Positions 33,525-42,187 of a stretch of DNA of 64,000 nucleotides are shown piece after piece. The notes beneath the pieces were generated by a model. The model was not told the DNA's origin and searched no databases. It saw only the letters and a list, made by a program, of their open reading frames with translations. Position 1 is the stretch's first letter; every line of letters starts with the position of its first letter. The position numbers and the translations under genes are program-made. The DNA is from Clostridia bacterium. Lineage in GTDB: Bacteria > Bacillota > Clostridia > UMGS1883. Location of the stretch: the NCBI GenBank assembly GCA_017472685.1, contig JAFUOO010000011.1, positions 124,001 through 188,000 of the forward strand. The letters run 5' to 3'.

Positions 33525-34652
33525 ATGCTTTTTTGGAAAAAGAAAAAGGAACAGATAGAAGAGGCAGTTGAGGAAATAGCTCACTCTGCCGAAGAAAAAA
33601 TTGACGAAATAGCCGATACGGTTGAAGAAAAGCTTGAAGAGCTTGGAGACAAAATTGAAGAAGTAACTGACGCAATTGAAGACAAGGTTGAGGCTGCTAT
33701 CGAGGAAATCAAAGAGGAGATTGTAGCTCCCGAGGAGGAAAAGAAGGGCTTTTTTGCACGCCTCAGGGACGGCTTGGGCAAAACAAGAACTTCTATTTCC
33801 GACAAGGTGAGCGAGGTTTTCAAAGCCTTCAAAAAGATTGACGAGGAATTTTACGAGGAGCTTGAGGAAGCACTTATCCTTGCGGATTTGGGCATGAGCA
33901 CAAGCATGGAGATTGTTGAAAGGCTCCGTGAAAGAGTTAAGGAAAAGAAGCTTACCGAGGAAGATGAGGTAAAAAAGGAGCTTCGTGACATTGTTGCCGA
34001 AATTTTAAGAAGCGAGGACAGTAAGCTCAAGCTTGACACAAAGCCCACCGTTATACTTGTTATTGGCGTAAACGGCGTTGGTAAAACGACCACAATAGGC
34101 AAGCTTGCATCCCGCCTTAAAAAGAGCGGTAAAGAGGTTGTGCTTGCGGCGGCTGACACCTTCCGTGCGGCTGCGGCTGACCAGCTGGAAATATGGGCAG
34201 AGAGAAACGATGTGCGCATTGTACGCTTGCAGGAGGGCGCAGACCCCGCCGCTGTTATATTTGACGGCTGTGTTTCTGCACGAAGCAAGGGCGCCGATGT
34301 TTTAATCTGCGACACAGCGGGAAGACTGCATAACAAGAAAAACCTTATGGATGAGCTTGGCAAGATTTACCGTGTTATTGAACGTGAGCTTCCCGGCGCG
34401 AGAAAGGAAGTTTTGCTGGTGCTTGATGCAACAACAGGTCAGAACGCCGTTAACCAGGCAGAGGAATTTAACAACGCTGCAAACATTACAGGCATTGTTT
34501 TGACAAAGCTTGACGGCACCGCAAAGGGCGGTATTGTAATCACAATACGTGAAAAGCTGGGCATTCCCGTTAAATTTGTAGGCGTAGGCGAAGGCATTGA
34601 TGACCTGCAGGAATTTGATGCCGACAGCTTTGCAGACGCATTGTTTTATTAA
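33525..34652 (+). CDS. ftsY: Signal recognition particle receptor FtsY
   Basis: A 375-residue SRP GTPase. The first 75 residues are a highly acidic A-type region (repeated EEK.DEI), followed by the N domain and the G domain with GVNGVGKTTT (181-190), DTFRAAAADQL, CDTAGR (about 264-269), TKLDGTAKGG and a final GVGEGIDDLQEFD. It receives Ffh-ribosome complexes at the membrane. The acidic segment may substitute for a membrane anchor. Confidence 0.97.
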   Translation: MLFWKKKKEQIEEAVEEIAHSAEEKIDEIADTVEEKLEELGDKIEEVTDAIEDKVEAAIEEIKEEIVAPEEEKKGFFARLRDGLGKTRTSISDKVSEVFKAFKKIDEEFYEELEEALILADLGMSTSMEIVERLRERVKEKKLTEEDEVKKELRDIVAEILRSEDSKLKLDTKPTVILVIGVNGVGKTTTIGKLASRLKKSGKEVVLAAADTFRAAAADQLEIWAERNDVRIVRLQEGADPAAVIFDGCVSARSKGADVLICDTAGRLHNKKNLMDELGKIYRVIERELPGARKEVLLVLDATTGQNAVNQAEEFNNAANITGIVLTKLDGTAKGGIVITIREKLGIPVKFVGVGEGIDDLQEFDADSFADALFY

Positions 34653-34700
34653 GGTGCGGGGACAGCAATTCTGTATGTTGAGGGATACAAAACAATGAAA

Positions 34701-34945
34701 TGCCTAAGGCATGATATAGCAATGCCATGAAATAAAACCTTGCGGTTTCATGATATGCCCGAAGGGCATTATGGTAGATTTGCAATGCACCGTGAGCGAA
34801 GCGTGAAAGTGCTCTGGGGACGCAAATCAATTATTGAATAAAATGAAAATTCGTAGAATTTTCTACCTGAATGAACTGAAGGTTCATATCATGTCGCGTA
34901 GCGATATATCATGCGTGAGCAATTTCATGTGCGAAGCACATATCA
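34701..34945. repeat. Array of short hairpins with ATATCAT-type linkers in a 358-base gene-free stretch
   Basis: Between ftsY (ends 34652) and 35011 there is no gene. The stretch carries mini-hairpins with tiny loops: TGCC-TAA-GGCA, AAACC-TTGC-GGTTT, TGCCC-GAA-GGGCA, GAAAATTC-GTA-GAATTTTC, TGAAC-TGAA-GGTTCA, TCGC-GTA-GCGA and TGTGC-GAA-GCACA. Most are followed by variants of (TG)ATATCAT. Loops GAA/GTA/TAA recur. It looks like a modular repeat element in which stems vary and linkers are kept. Confidence 0.65.
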
Positions 34946-35010
34946 TTCATGATAATGGGTCTTTATATATTCTAAAATATTGTTTTATAAATAGAGAAGA
35001 GGAATTGTAA

Positions 35011-37665
35011 TTGAAAAAGAAAATGTGGCTTATACCCATTTTGGCAATATTGGCAGTTTTATTTGTTGCTTTAGCTATGTTTTTCGGCTACTACACCGAT
35101 TATGTCGAAATACGTGAAATAGGAGTAGAATACACAACAGTATTCTTTAAGGACATTTTTGCGCAGATTGAAATATTTGCTTTAATATTTGTGCTGATTT
35201 TTGCGGTAGCCTCCGTAAACCTTTTACTCGTAAGGCGTAATGCTGTAAGGATAAACGGCTCTGTAAGCTTTCTTTTAAAGCGTAAATTTGTGTTTTTAGA
35301 GGGAGCCTTAGCGGCAATCTTTGGTGCGCTGACCTTTTCAGCCCCCTTGGCAAGAAAGTTTTTGATGTTTTCAAACTCGGTAAATTCGGGCATTACAGAC
35401 CCTGTGTTCAATAAGGATTTGAGCTATTATTTCTTTAACCGCTCATTTTTACAGAGCGCATCGGGGGTTGTAATTTCCGTTTTAAGCTTAGGTTTGTTTG
35501 TGAACGTAATACTTTATTTTATCATTCTTGCAAAGGGCGATGAGAAAAACGTCAAGGGCACTTTAACCGACAGCGGCGTTTTCTTTCATCTGGCATTAAA
35601 TGCAATTGTGCTGTGTGTTGTGTACGGCTTTACCTACTACTTTAAGGCACAGGGCATACTACTTGACCAGACACATACCTACGCAGGTGCAGGCTATACC
35701 GATGTTAAGGTAATAATGCCCTTTTACAGCTTTGCACCGTATCTTTTGTTTGCTCTTGCGGCTATAGCGGCACTCTTCCTTTTTAAGAAAAAGCTTCTGG
35801 CAACGGTTATAACAATTGCTGTTTTCCCGACACTTCTTGTGGGGGTAAACATTGTTGCCGAGGTCGTGGACGCACTTCACGTAAAGCCCAACGAAACAAC
35901 GCTGGAAGCACCCTATATCAAGCATAATATTGACTACACAAAAATTGGCTTTAAGCTCGAGGGCGTTACAGAGCGCACATTCCCCGCCGAGGAAAGCCTC
36001 ACACGGGAAATCCTCGAAGAAAAAAGCGACATTGTAAACAACATACGCATAACTGACCCCCAGGCAACGCAGGAGGTTTTAAACTCCACAAAGAGCATAC
36101 GAAATTATTACGTGTTCAACGATTCGGATATTGTGGAGTATCCCGTTAACGGCAAAAACACTGCGGTGAATGTTTCCGTAAGGGAAATTGACACAACAAA
36201 GCTTGACAAAAATGCAAACAACTATATAAACAAAACCTTTAAATACACTCACGGTTACGGCATTACCATGAACCCCGTAAACTCTGTTAACAGCGAGGGT
36301 CAGCCCGATTTTGTAATTGAGGATATGCCCATTGTGAGTAAGGACGGGGCACCGGTGGTTTCAGAGCCCAGGATTTATTACGGCGAAAAAACAGACAGCT
36401 ACTGCATTGTAAACACCGACATTGACGAGTTTGACTACGCCTTGAATAACGAAAACGTTGAAAACAATTACACAGGAGAAAAGTCGGGCATTGAAATGAA
36501 TTTATTCAACCGACTTATGTTTTCAATTAAAAACGGCGACTACACAATGCTTGTGTCGGGCTATATCAATTCAGATAGCCGTCTTCTTACAAACAGAAAC
36601 ATTTTAAAGAGAGTAAAAAAAGCGGTGCCCTTTATGCAACTGGACCCCGACCCCTATATTCTCATTGACAGCGAGGGCAAATTAAAGTGGATTGTGGACC
36701 TCTACACCTACACCGACCAGATGCCCTACTCCAAAAACTATTCAGACTTCAACTACATCCGTAACAGCGCAAAGGCTGTTGTGGATGCCTATGAAGGCAC
36801 GGTGGATGTTTTCATAACAGACGAAACCGACCCCATTGTTATGACCTATAACAATATTTACCCCTCTGTTATGAAATTAGGCGGTTTGCCTGAGGACTTG
36901 AATTCTCACATCCGCTACCCCGAATTTTTGTTTGATGTGCAGAGCGAAATGTATCTTCGCTATCACATGAACGACCCCGAAATTTTTTACTCAAACTCTG
37001 ACCTGTGGATGAGGGCAAAGGAAAAGTACCGCGGCGAAAGTGCAATTGACGTGGTGCCCTATTATAACCTTCTTTCCGTGGAGGATTTCGGTCGCGAGGG
37101 GGCACAGCTTGTTCTCATGATGCCCTTTGTGCCCGCAAACAAGGAAAACCTTGTGGGCTGGCTTGCCTCCGACAGCTATGGAAACCTTATTTGCTACAAG
37201 TTCCCCTCGGGAAGAACTGTTTACGGCACACTCCATATTGAAAACAGGATTGATGCCGATGCAGACATTTCCAAGGAGCTGTCCCTCTGGGACCAGGGCG
37301 GAAGCACGGTGCTAAGAGGCAATGTGCTGGTTATTCCCATTGCAGACTCTATCATTTACGTTGAGCCTGTGTATATAACAACCTCCAACCAGGCGGCTGT
37401 GCCCGAGGTTAAGCGCATTATCGTTTCCTATGGCGACAAGGTTGTAATGCGCGAAACCCTCAGTGAGTGCTTTGATGCACTTTTCGGCAAGGGCGAGGAG
37501 GTAGAGGCTGTGCCCGAGACAGACGAAATTGAAGGCGCACTTAATGACTTAGCGGTGGCGGTTGAAGCCTACGACAGAATGCAAGAGGCTCTTAAAAACG
37601 GCGATTGGTCCGCCTTCGGAACAGCAATGGAAGACTTGGGTATAGCAATAGAAAGTATGAGGTAA
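35011..37665 (+). CDS. UPF0182 family large membrane protein
   Basis: An 884-residue protein with about seven membrane segments in the first 290 residues and a large predicted extracytoplasmic domain after them. Typical UPF0182 phrases are PVFNKDLSYYFF, QATQEVLNSTKSIRNYYVFND, EPRIYYGE, YINSDSRLLTNRNIL and FVPANKENLVGWLASDSYG. The family's function is unknown. It starts with TTG at 35011 after GAGAAGAGGAATTG. A short acidic C-terminal tail follows. The lipoprotein gene begins 4 bases after its stop, so the two are co-transcribed. Confidence 0.9.
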   Translation: MKKKMWLIPILAILAVLFVALAMFFGYYTDYVEIREIGVEYTTVFFKDIFAQIEIFALIFVLIFAVASVNLLLVRRNAVRINGSVSFLLKRKFVFLEGALAAIFGALTFSAPLARKFLMFSNSVNSGITDPVFNKDLSYYFFNRSFLQSASGVVISVLSLGLFVNVILYFIILAKGDEKNVKGTLTDSGVFFHLALNAIVLCVVYGFTYYFKAQGILLDQTHTYAGAGYTDVKVIMPFYSFAPYLLFALAAIAALFLFKKKLLATVITIAVFPTLLVGVNIVAEVVDALHVKPNETTLEAPYIKHNIDYTKIGFKLEGVTERTFPAEESLTREILEEKSDIVNNIRITDPQATQEVLNSTKSIRNYYVFNDSDIVEYPVNGKNTAVNVSVREIDTTKLDKNANNYINKTFKYTHGYGITMNPVNSVNSEGQPDFVIEDMPIVSKDGAPVVSEPRIYYGEKTDSYCIVNTDIDEFDYALNNENVENNYTGEKSGIEMNLFNRLMFSIKNGDYTMLVSGYINSDSRLLTNRNILKRVKKAVPFMQLDPDPYILIDSEGKLKWIVDLYTYTDQMPYSKNYSDFNYIRNSAKAVVDAYEGTVDVFITDETDPIVMTYNNIYPSVMKLGGLPEDLNSHIRYPEFLFDVQSEMYLRYHMNDPEIFYSNSDLWMRAKEKYRGESAIDVVPYYNLLSVEDFGREGAQLVLMMPFVPANKENLVGWLASDSYGNLICYKFPSGRTVYGTLHIENRIDADADISKELSLWDQGGSTVLRGNVLVIPIADSIIYVEPVYITTSNQAAVPEVKRIIVSYGDKVVMRETLSECFDALFGKGEEVEAVPETDEIEGALNDLAVAVEAYDRMQEALKNGDWSAFGTAMEDLGIAIESMR

Positions 37666-37669
37666 GACT

Positions 37670-38245
37670 ATGAAAAAGGTATTGGCATTAATTTTAGCTT
37701 TAGCCGTATGCTTTGGCCTTGTAGGCTGCGGCAATGGTGTGAAGCTCGACGAAAACGAGGTTATTGTAGGTAACGGCACCTGGCAGATTACAAAGGATGG
37801 CAGCGTGTATACAATAATGGACAACAACGTTAAAAAGGATGACGCGGTTTTATACGAAATAAATAACATTAAAACCTACAACCTTTACGCATTGGGTGAA
37901 TATCTGTATGTAAATACTCTTGACGGCGCAATGCAGCTTAAGCTCGACGGCTCAAAAATGAGCAAGTTCGGCTCAGGCGACATTATTGCCGCAGGCGGTA
38001 AGTATCTTTACTATCAGTCAAGCGACAATAAGGTTAAAAGCATGATTGTGTACAAGATTAACATGGTTGACGGCAGCCAGATTCAGCTTTTCCAGGACAC
38101 AATCGTATCTGTTGAGCTTATTGATCACGGCGTGTTCCTTTTCACAGGTGAAAGCGGTAACGAATATGTGAATGAGCTGGGTAGCGACGAGGGCATGTTT
38201 TATTCACAGTGGCTCGGCGAGGACGCCACAACTCCCACAGAATAA
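37670..38245 (+). CDS. Putative secreted lipoprotein of unknown function
   Basis: A 191-residue protein with a signal peptide and lipobox (LVGC, Cys20). The rest is a beta-rich region (GNGTWQITKDGSVYTIMDNN, KYLYYQSSDNKVKSMIVYKI) reminiscent of beta-propeller repeats of the DUF5050 type. No enzyme motif. It lies directly behind the UPF0182 gene and 18 bases before the large modular protein. Confidence 0.7.
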   Translation: MKKVLALILALAVCFGLVGCGNGVKLDENEVIVGNGTWQITKDGSVYTIMDNNVKKDDAVLYEINNIKTYNLYALGEYLYVNTLDGAMQLKLDGSKMSKFGSGDIIAAGGKYLYYQSSDNKVKSMIVYKINMVDGSQIQLFQDTIVSVELIDHGVFLFTGESGNEYVNELGSDEGMFYSQWLGEDATTPTE

Positions 38246-38263
38246 ATATAAAGGAGGAAAAAA

Positions 38264-41200
38264 ATGAAAAAGGTAGTTAGTATAATTATTGCAGTTGTTA
38301 TGTGCTTGTCTGTAATACCTGCTATGGCGGAAGATGTTATTTCAACCGTTTTAATCAACGGTGAAGAACAAAGCTTTAGTGTTATCAACGGCTATGTGCC
38401 CGTAAGAGCATTTACCGAAAGCGTGGGCGCAACTGTTGAATGGAACAATGACGAAAGATGCGCCGTTGTTACAGACGGCGGCGTTGAAATCAAAATACCC
38501 ATCGGCAAAAATTGGGTGCAGAGAGCAGGGCTTAAGCAGAGTATTGACAAGGCAAGCATTATTATAAACGACCTTTCCTATATGCCTCTTGATGCCCTTA
38601 AGTGCTTTAATGCAACCTATGGCGGTGACGAAAGTGTAGTTACTATCGAAAAGTCCGTTTTTGACGGCAAGTACGTAAAGCTTACTCAGGACGGTAAGGC
38701 TCTTATGCCCAATGAGTCAGGCAGCATTGTTATGGCCCACATTAGCGAAGACGATGCTCAAGTATGGAAATTCACAAGCAGAGGAAGCGGTGTGTACCGC
38801 CTGGAAAACAAAGCTACACAAAAAGCTATTGACGTACCTAGCGACAGTAAGGAAGCAGGCAAGGCTCTTATCCAGTATGCTTTCACAGGCGGCGGCAACC
38901 AGAACTATGTGCCCATAAGAAATACAGATGGAACATACTCTGTTCAGTGCTATAACTCTCAGCTCTTTATGACAGCAGGCGAGGACGGCACCATCACACA
39001 GGAAGAGCAGACAGAGGCTGACAACCAAAAGTTTACTTTGGAGGTTGTAGGTGCAGGTGAAGTTACAGCAGACACTATTGCAGCGGATACTGAGAAAGAC
39101 CCTTATGCAAATAAATATTGGTCAATAATCATTGACGATCTGGCGTTAAAAATGGAATATACCAATGCAACTACTAAGGGGAATGCAGAAGAAGCAGATT
39201 TGTATCAAGCATGGAGAGAATTGCCCGAAAACAACGATAAGCAGGTTTGGCTTTTTGTTCAGCGCGGAGAAGGAAGATATGGTCTCATTAATAAAAAGCA
39301 TCCTATTGATATCGGATTTGAGGCAGTAATAGCAGCTGATGGTACTGTTAAGCTTGAAAACCCTGATAACAGATATCAAGAGTCTGTTATAAAAATTGTT
39401 CCTCCTCATGCAAGTGTTGATATGTATGGTGAAAGTCAGTTTGTTGGCGGTAAGTTCATTACACTTACAATGGACGGAAAGAATCTGATTGTTAATGAAG
39501 CAAATGAAATTGCTCTTAGCGATGAAAAAACCGATGTTGCACAGTGGGAAGCGGTTGCAGTAGGCAGCGATTCCTTTACACTTATTAATAAGGAAACAGG
39601 CAAAGCAATTGATGTGCCCAACGAAAGCAAGGAAGCGGGAGTAAAGCTTTCCCAGTATACATCAAATAAGAAAAACCACCAGATTTACTCCTTTGAAGAA
39701 GCAGAGGGTGGATATAAATTAAAGAACAAGAACTCAGGTATGTACCTCACCATCAAAGAGGGCGTTGCATACCAGGAGGAAGCGGCAGATAGCTCTCAGG
39801 TATTTACATACGAAGTAGTAGGTGAAAGTGACACAAAAATGGTTGCAATCACCGCCACACCCTTTGTTTTGAAGGGCGACGAAGCCGTAACAAACGTTAA
39901 ATTACAGTGGAACGAGGTTATCGGCGCAACGAGCTATGACATTTACCGCTCTGTTGACGGTGGCGAGTATGAACTTATAGCAGCACTCACAGGCTTTACT
40001 GTTGACGATTACGATTTGGAAATCGGAAAGACATATACATACCGTGTTTATGCGTTAGATGATAACGGCATGATAGGCTCTGCTGCAACAAAGGCATTCA
40101 CACCCTACGAAATGCCCATGGATATGAAGAGTACAACAAACCTTGAGCCCAGCGGTATGAGTACACCTTCTAAGGGCATGAGAGATGCGGACGGCTTGTA
40201 TTACAGGTTTAGCCAGAAGAGCCGCAACGACGGCGGCAAGGGCTTTGGCTGGATGGAAATGACAACCAGTGTCGATGGCGTTACATATTCTGACCCTAAG
40301 GTAGTGCTCACTTACGAGGATATGCTTAGTCATGAAACCTGTAAGGATTTAGAGGACATTAAGTTTGAAAGCGTAAACATCAAGTACAATAAAAAGGCAA
40401 ACAACTTCGGCTTTATTGCCCACGCTGAAAAGGGTAGTGGCGGTTACGACTTTGCGCGTATTTCCATTGCAACCTACACACCCGGAGACGAAAAAATGGT
40501 GTTCCATGGTGCAGTACGCCCCGGTGGCGACGATGTACGCGACCTTAACACCTTCATTGACGATGACGGCACAACCTACATTATGGGTGCAACACACAAC
40601 AATGCTGACCTTGCCATCTACCGCTTAAAGGACGACTGGTCGGGCATTGAAAAGCGCGTAGCGCTCATAAACCAGGGCGCGTGGAGAGAGCTTCCCAACA
40701 TTTTAAAGGTTGATGGTTACTACTACCTCTTCACATCCGGCTGTGCAGGCTGGTACCCCACCCCCGGTATGTACAACAGTGCAATAAACATGGAAGGCCC
40801 CTGGAGCGAATTAAGAAACGTTGGTAATATGACAACCTTCTCCTCTCAGTCGGGCTATGGCTTCTACTTAAAGGAAGACAGCACAAACTACATTATGAAC
40901 TCCTACCGCTGGATGGGCAACTGGAAGGATGCAACCATAAAAACAACACAGTCCCTTCGTTTCCCCATAACAGTTAGTGACGGCTACGCATTCTACGACT
41001 ATTTCGAAGAGCTTCTTTATAACTGGGACGAGGATGTATTGGTGCCCGTACAGCGCGGCAGAATACTTTCCCAAAATCGCCCCACAAGCTACGGCAAGAA
41101 TGCTAACGACGGCAACTACAAGAGCCAGTGGTCTGTTGACACAACCTGGCCTTACTCATGGGAGGTTGATTTAGGTCATGTTTACAATGTAAACCAGGTG

Positions 41201-41449
41201 CAGATTTCATGGTTTATCCGCATAGGCAGCGAGCCTTACTATAACTACATTATTGAAGGCAGCGAGGATGGCGTTAACTACACAACACTTGTTGATAAAT
41301 CAAGCGGTTACACAGACTACGGCTTCACCGTAGACAGCTGTATGGGCAAGGCAAGATATGTAAAAGTAACCGTAACAGGTGCTAAGCCCAGAAGCGGTGA
41401 AAACAACTATCCTTCCAGCTTCTATGAAATTAAAGTTTTTGGCAGATAA
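38264..41449 (+). CDS. Secreted modular carbohydrate-active protein (stalk, ricin, FnIII, GH43-like propeller, F5/8C)
   Basis: A 1061-residue exported protein. Order: signal peptide (1-22), a copper-amine-oxidase-N-like stalk domain (about 28-105), two ricin-type trefoils marked by AIDVPSDSKEAGKALIQY and AIDVPNESKEAGVKLSQY, a fibronectin type III domain (about 540-620, VKLQWNEVIGATSYDIYRS), a five-bladed-propeller region resembling GH43 (about 640-925, with GLYYRFSQKSRND, WRELPNILKVDGYYYLFTSG) and a C-terminal F5/8-type CBM32 (about 935-1061). It probably binds and perhaps cleaves plant or host glycans outside the cell. The propeller's catalytic acids were not assigned. Confidence 0.82.
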   Translation: MKKVVSIIIAVVMCLSVIPAMAEDVISTVLINGEEQSFSVINGYVPVRAFTESVGATVEWNNDERCAVVTDGGVEIKIPIGKNWVQRAGLKQSIDKASIIINDLSYMPLDALKCFNATYGGDESVVTIEKSVFDGKYVKLTQDGKALMPNESGSIVMAHISEDDAQVWKFTSRGSGVYRLENKATQKAIDVPSDSKEAGKALIQYAFTGGGNQNYVPIRNTDGTYSVQCYNSQLFMTAGEDGTITQEEQTEADNQKFTLEVVGAGEVTADTIAADTEKDPYANKYWSIIIDDLALKMEYTNATTKGNAEEADLYQAWRELPENNDKQVWLFVQRGEGRYGLINKKHPIDIGFEAVIAADGTVKLENPDNRYQESVIKIVPPHASVDMYGESQFVGGKFITLTMDGKNLIVNEANEIALSDEKTDVAQWEAVAVGSDSFTLINKETGKAIDVPNESKEAGVKLSQYTSNKKNHQIYSFEEAEGGYKLKNKNSGMYLTIKEGVAYQEEAADSSQVFTYEVVGESDTKMVAITATPFVLKGDEAVTNVKLQWNEVIGATSYDIYRSVDGGEYELIAALTGFTVDDYDLEIGKTYTYRVYALDDNGMIGSAATKAFTPYEMPMDMKSTTNLEPSGMSTPSKGMRDADGLYYRFSQKSRNDGGKGFGWMEMTTSVDGVTYSDPKVVLTYEDMLSHETCKDLEDIKFESVNIKYNKKANNFGFIAHAEKGSGGYDFARISIATYTPGDEKMVFHGAVRPGGDDVRDLNTFIDDDGTTYIMGATHNNADLAIYRLKDDWSGIEKRVALINQGAWRELPNILKVDGYYYLFTSGCAGWYPTPGMYNSAINMEGPWSELRNVGNMTTFSSQSGYGFYLKEDSTNYIMNSYRWMGNWKDATIKTTQSLRFPITVSDGYAFYDYFEELLYNWDEDVLVPVQRGRILSQNRPTSYGKNANDGNYKSQWSVDTTWPYSWEVDLGHVYNVNQVQISWFIRIGSEPYYNYIIEGSEDGVNYTTLVDKSSGYTDYGFTVDSCMGKARYVKVTVTGAKPRSGENNYPSSFYEIKVFGR

Positions 41450-41450
41450 A

Positions 41451-41498
41451 TAACGCATAAAAATAGCGACTCATTTGAGTCGCTATTTTTATGCGTTA
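41451..41498. terminator. Perfect bidirectional terminator
   Basis: A 23-bp perfect inverted repeat with a 2-base spacer (41451-41473 and 41476-41498), with AAAAA and TTTTT within the arms. It separates the convergent modular protein and PII-like genes. Confidence 0.92.
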
Positions 41499-41506
41499 AA
41501 ATAAAC

Positions 41507-42187
41507 TTAGATTTTAAATGCTTTATCAACGGGAACAGAGCAAATAACGCCCTGTGCTTCGGTACGGATGCCGAAATGCTCATTAACTGCGGTCATAATT
41601 TCATTGCGGATGCTGTCGGGAGCGAAAATTGCAACAATTTCCTTTTCGTCCTGAATCTGCAAATCAGAAAGATGCTCGCTCTGCTCTGCGCCTGTCATTC
41701 TGGCACGAATAACTGTGCCGCCTGTTGCGCCTGCTTTCTTTGCTGTCTGCATAACCGCATCTGTGTAGCCCTGATTAACTGTTATAAATATTAAGCTGTG
41801 CTGATATTCACTTGCCATTGCATTTTCATCTCCTTCAAATTCTGTGTCCTGGGTGCTATGCAGGATAAGCTCGCTTGTAATCCTGCCTATGGCTGTTGTT
41901 GACAAAATCATCATTAAGCCGTTGTAGCCACTGGTGGAGCCTAAATCCTTTGCAATGCTTGTTGCTAAAGATTTAACCGCCTTATAAGGAGCAAAGGAAA
42001 AAACCACGTCCTTATAGTTGCTGGCTAAGCCCAAAATGTCCATCATTTCGCTGGAGGCTGTGCCTGTGCCTGTGCTTCGCATATGAAAATCGATGGAGTG
42101 CTTCTGCATCATACTTATATAGCTATTTGCCTTGCCTCGCTCTATTATGGAGATTACCATCATAATTCTGTTTTCGTTCTTAGCCAT
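41507..42187 (-). CDS. PII-like (nitrogen regulatory protein-like) protein
   Basis: A 226-residue protein with two ferredoxin-like repeats. The second half (SLIFITVNQGYTDAVMQTAK then GATGGTVIRARMTG) has the GATGGT..RARG-like T-loop region found in PII proteins, but longer and without the classical uridylylation tyrosine. It overlaps the DUF1538 membrane gene by one base. PII-like genes next to transporters usually gate them, so this likely controls the DUF1538 protein. Confidence 0.8.
   Translation of the reverse strand: MAKNENRIMMVISIIERGKANSYISMMQKHSIDFHMRSTGTGTASSEMMDILGLASNYKDVVFSFAPYKAVKSLATSIAKDLGSTSGYNGLMMILSTTAIGRITSELILHSTQDTEFEGDENAMASEYQHSLIFITVNQGYTDAVMQTAKKAGATGGTVIRARMTGAEQSEHLSDLQIQDEKEIVAIFAPDSIRNEIMTAVNEHFGIRTEAQGVICSVPVDKAFKI

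Noticed and set aside
34701..34945. CRISPR array
   Set aside because: The units are palindromes of differing sequence with short constant linkers; there is no direct repeat of 25-40 bases and no cas gene nearby.
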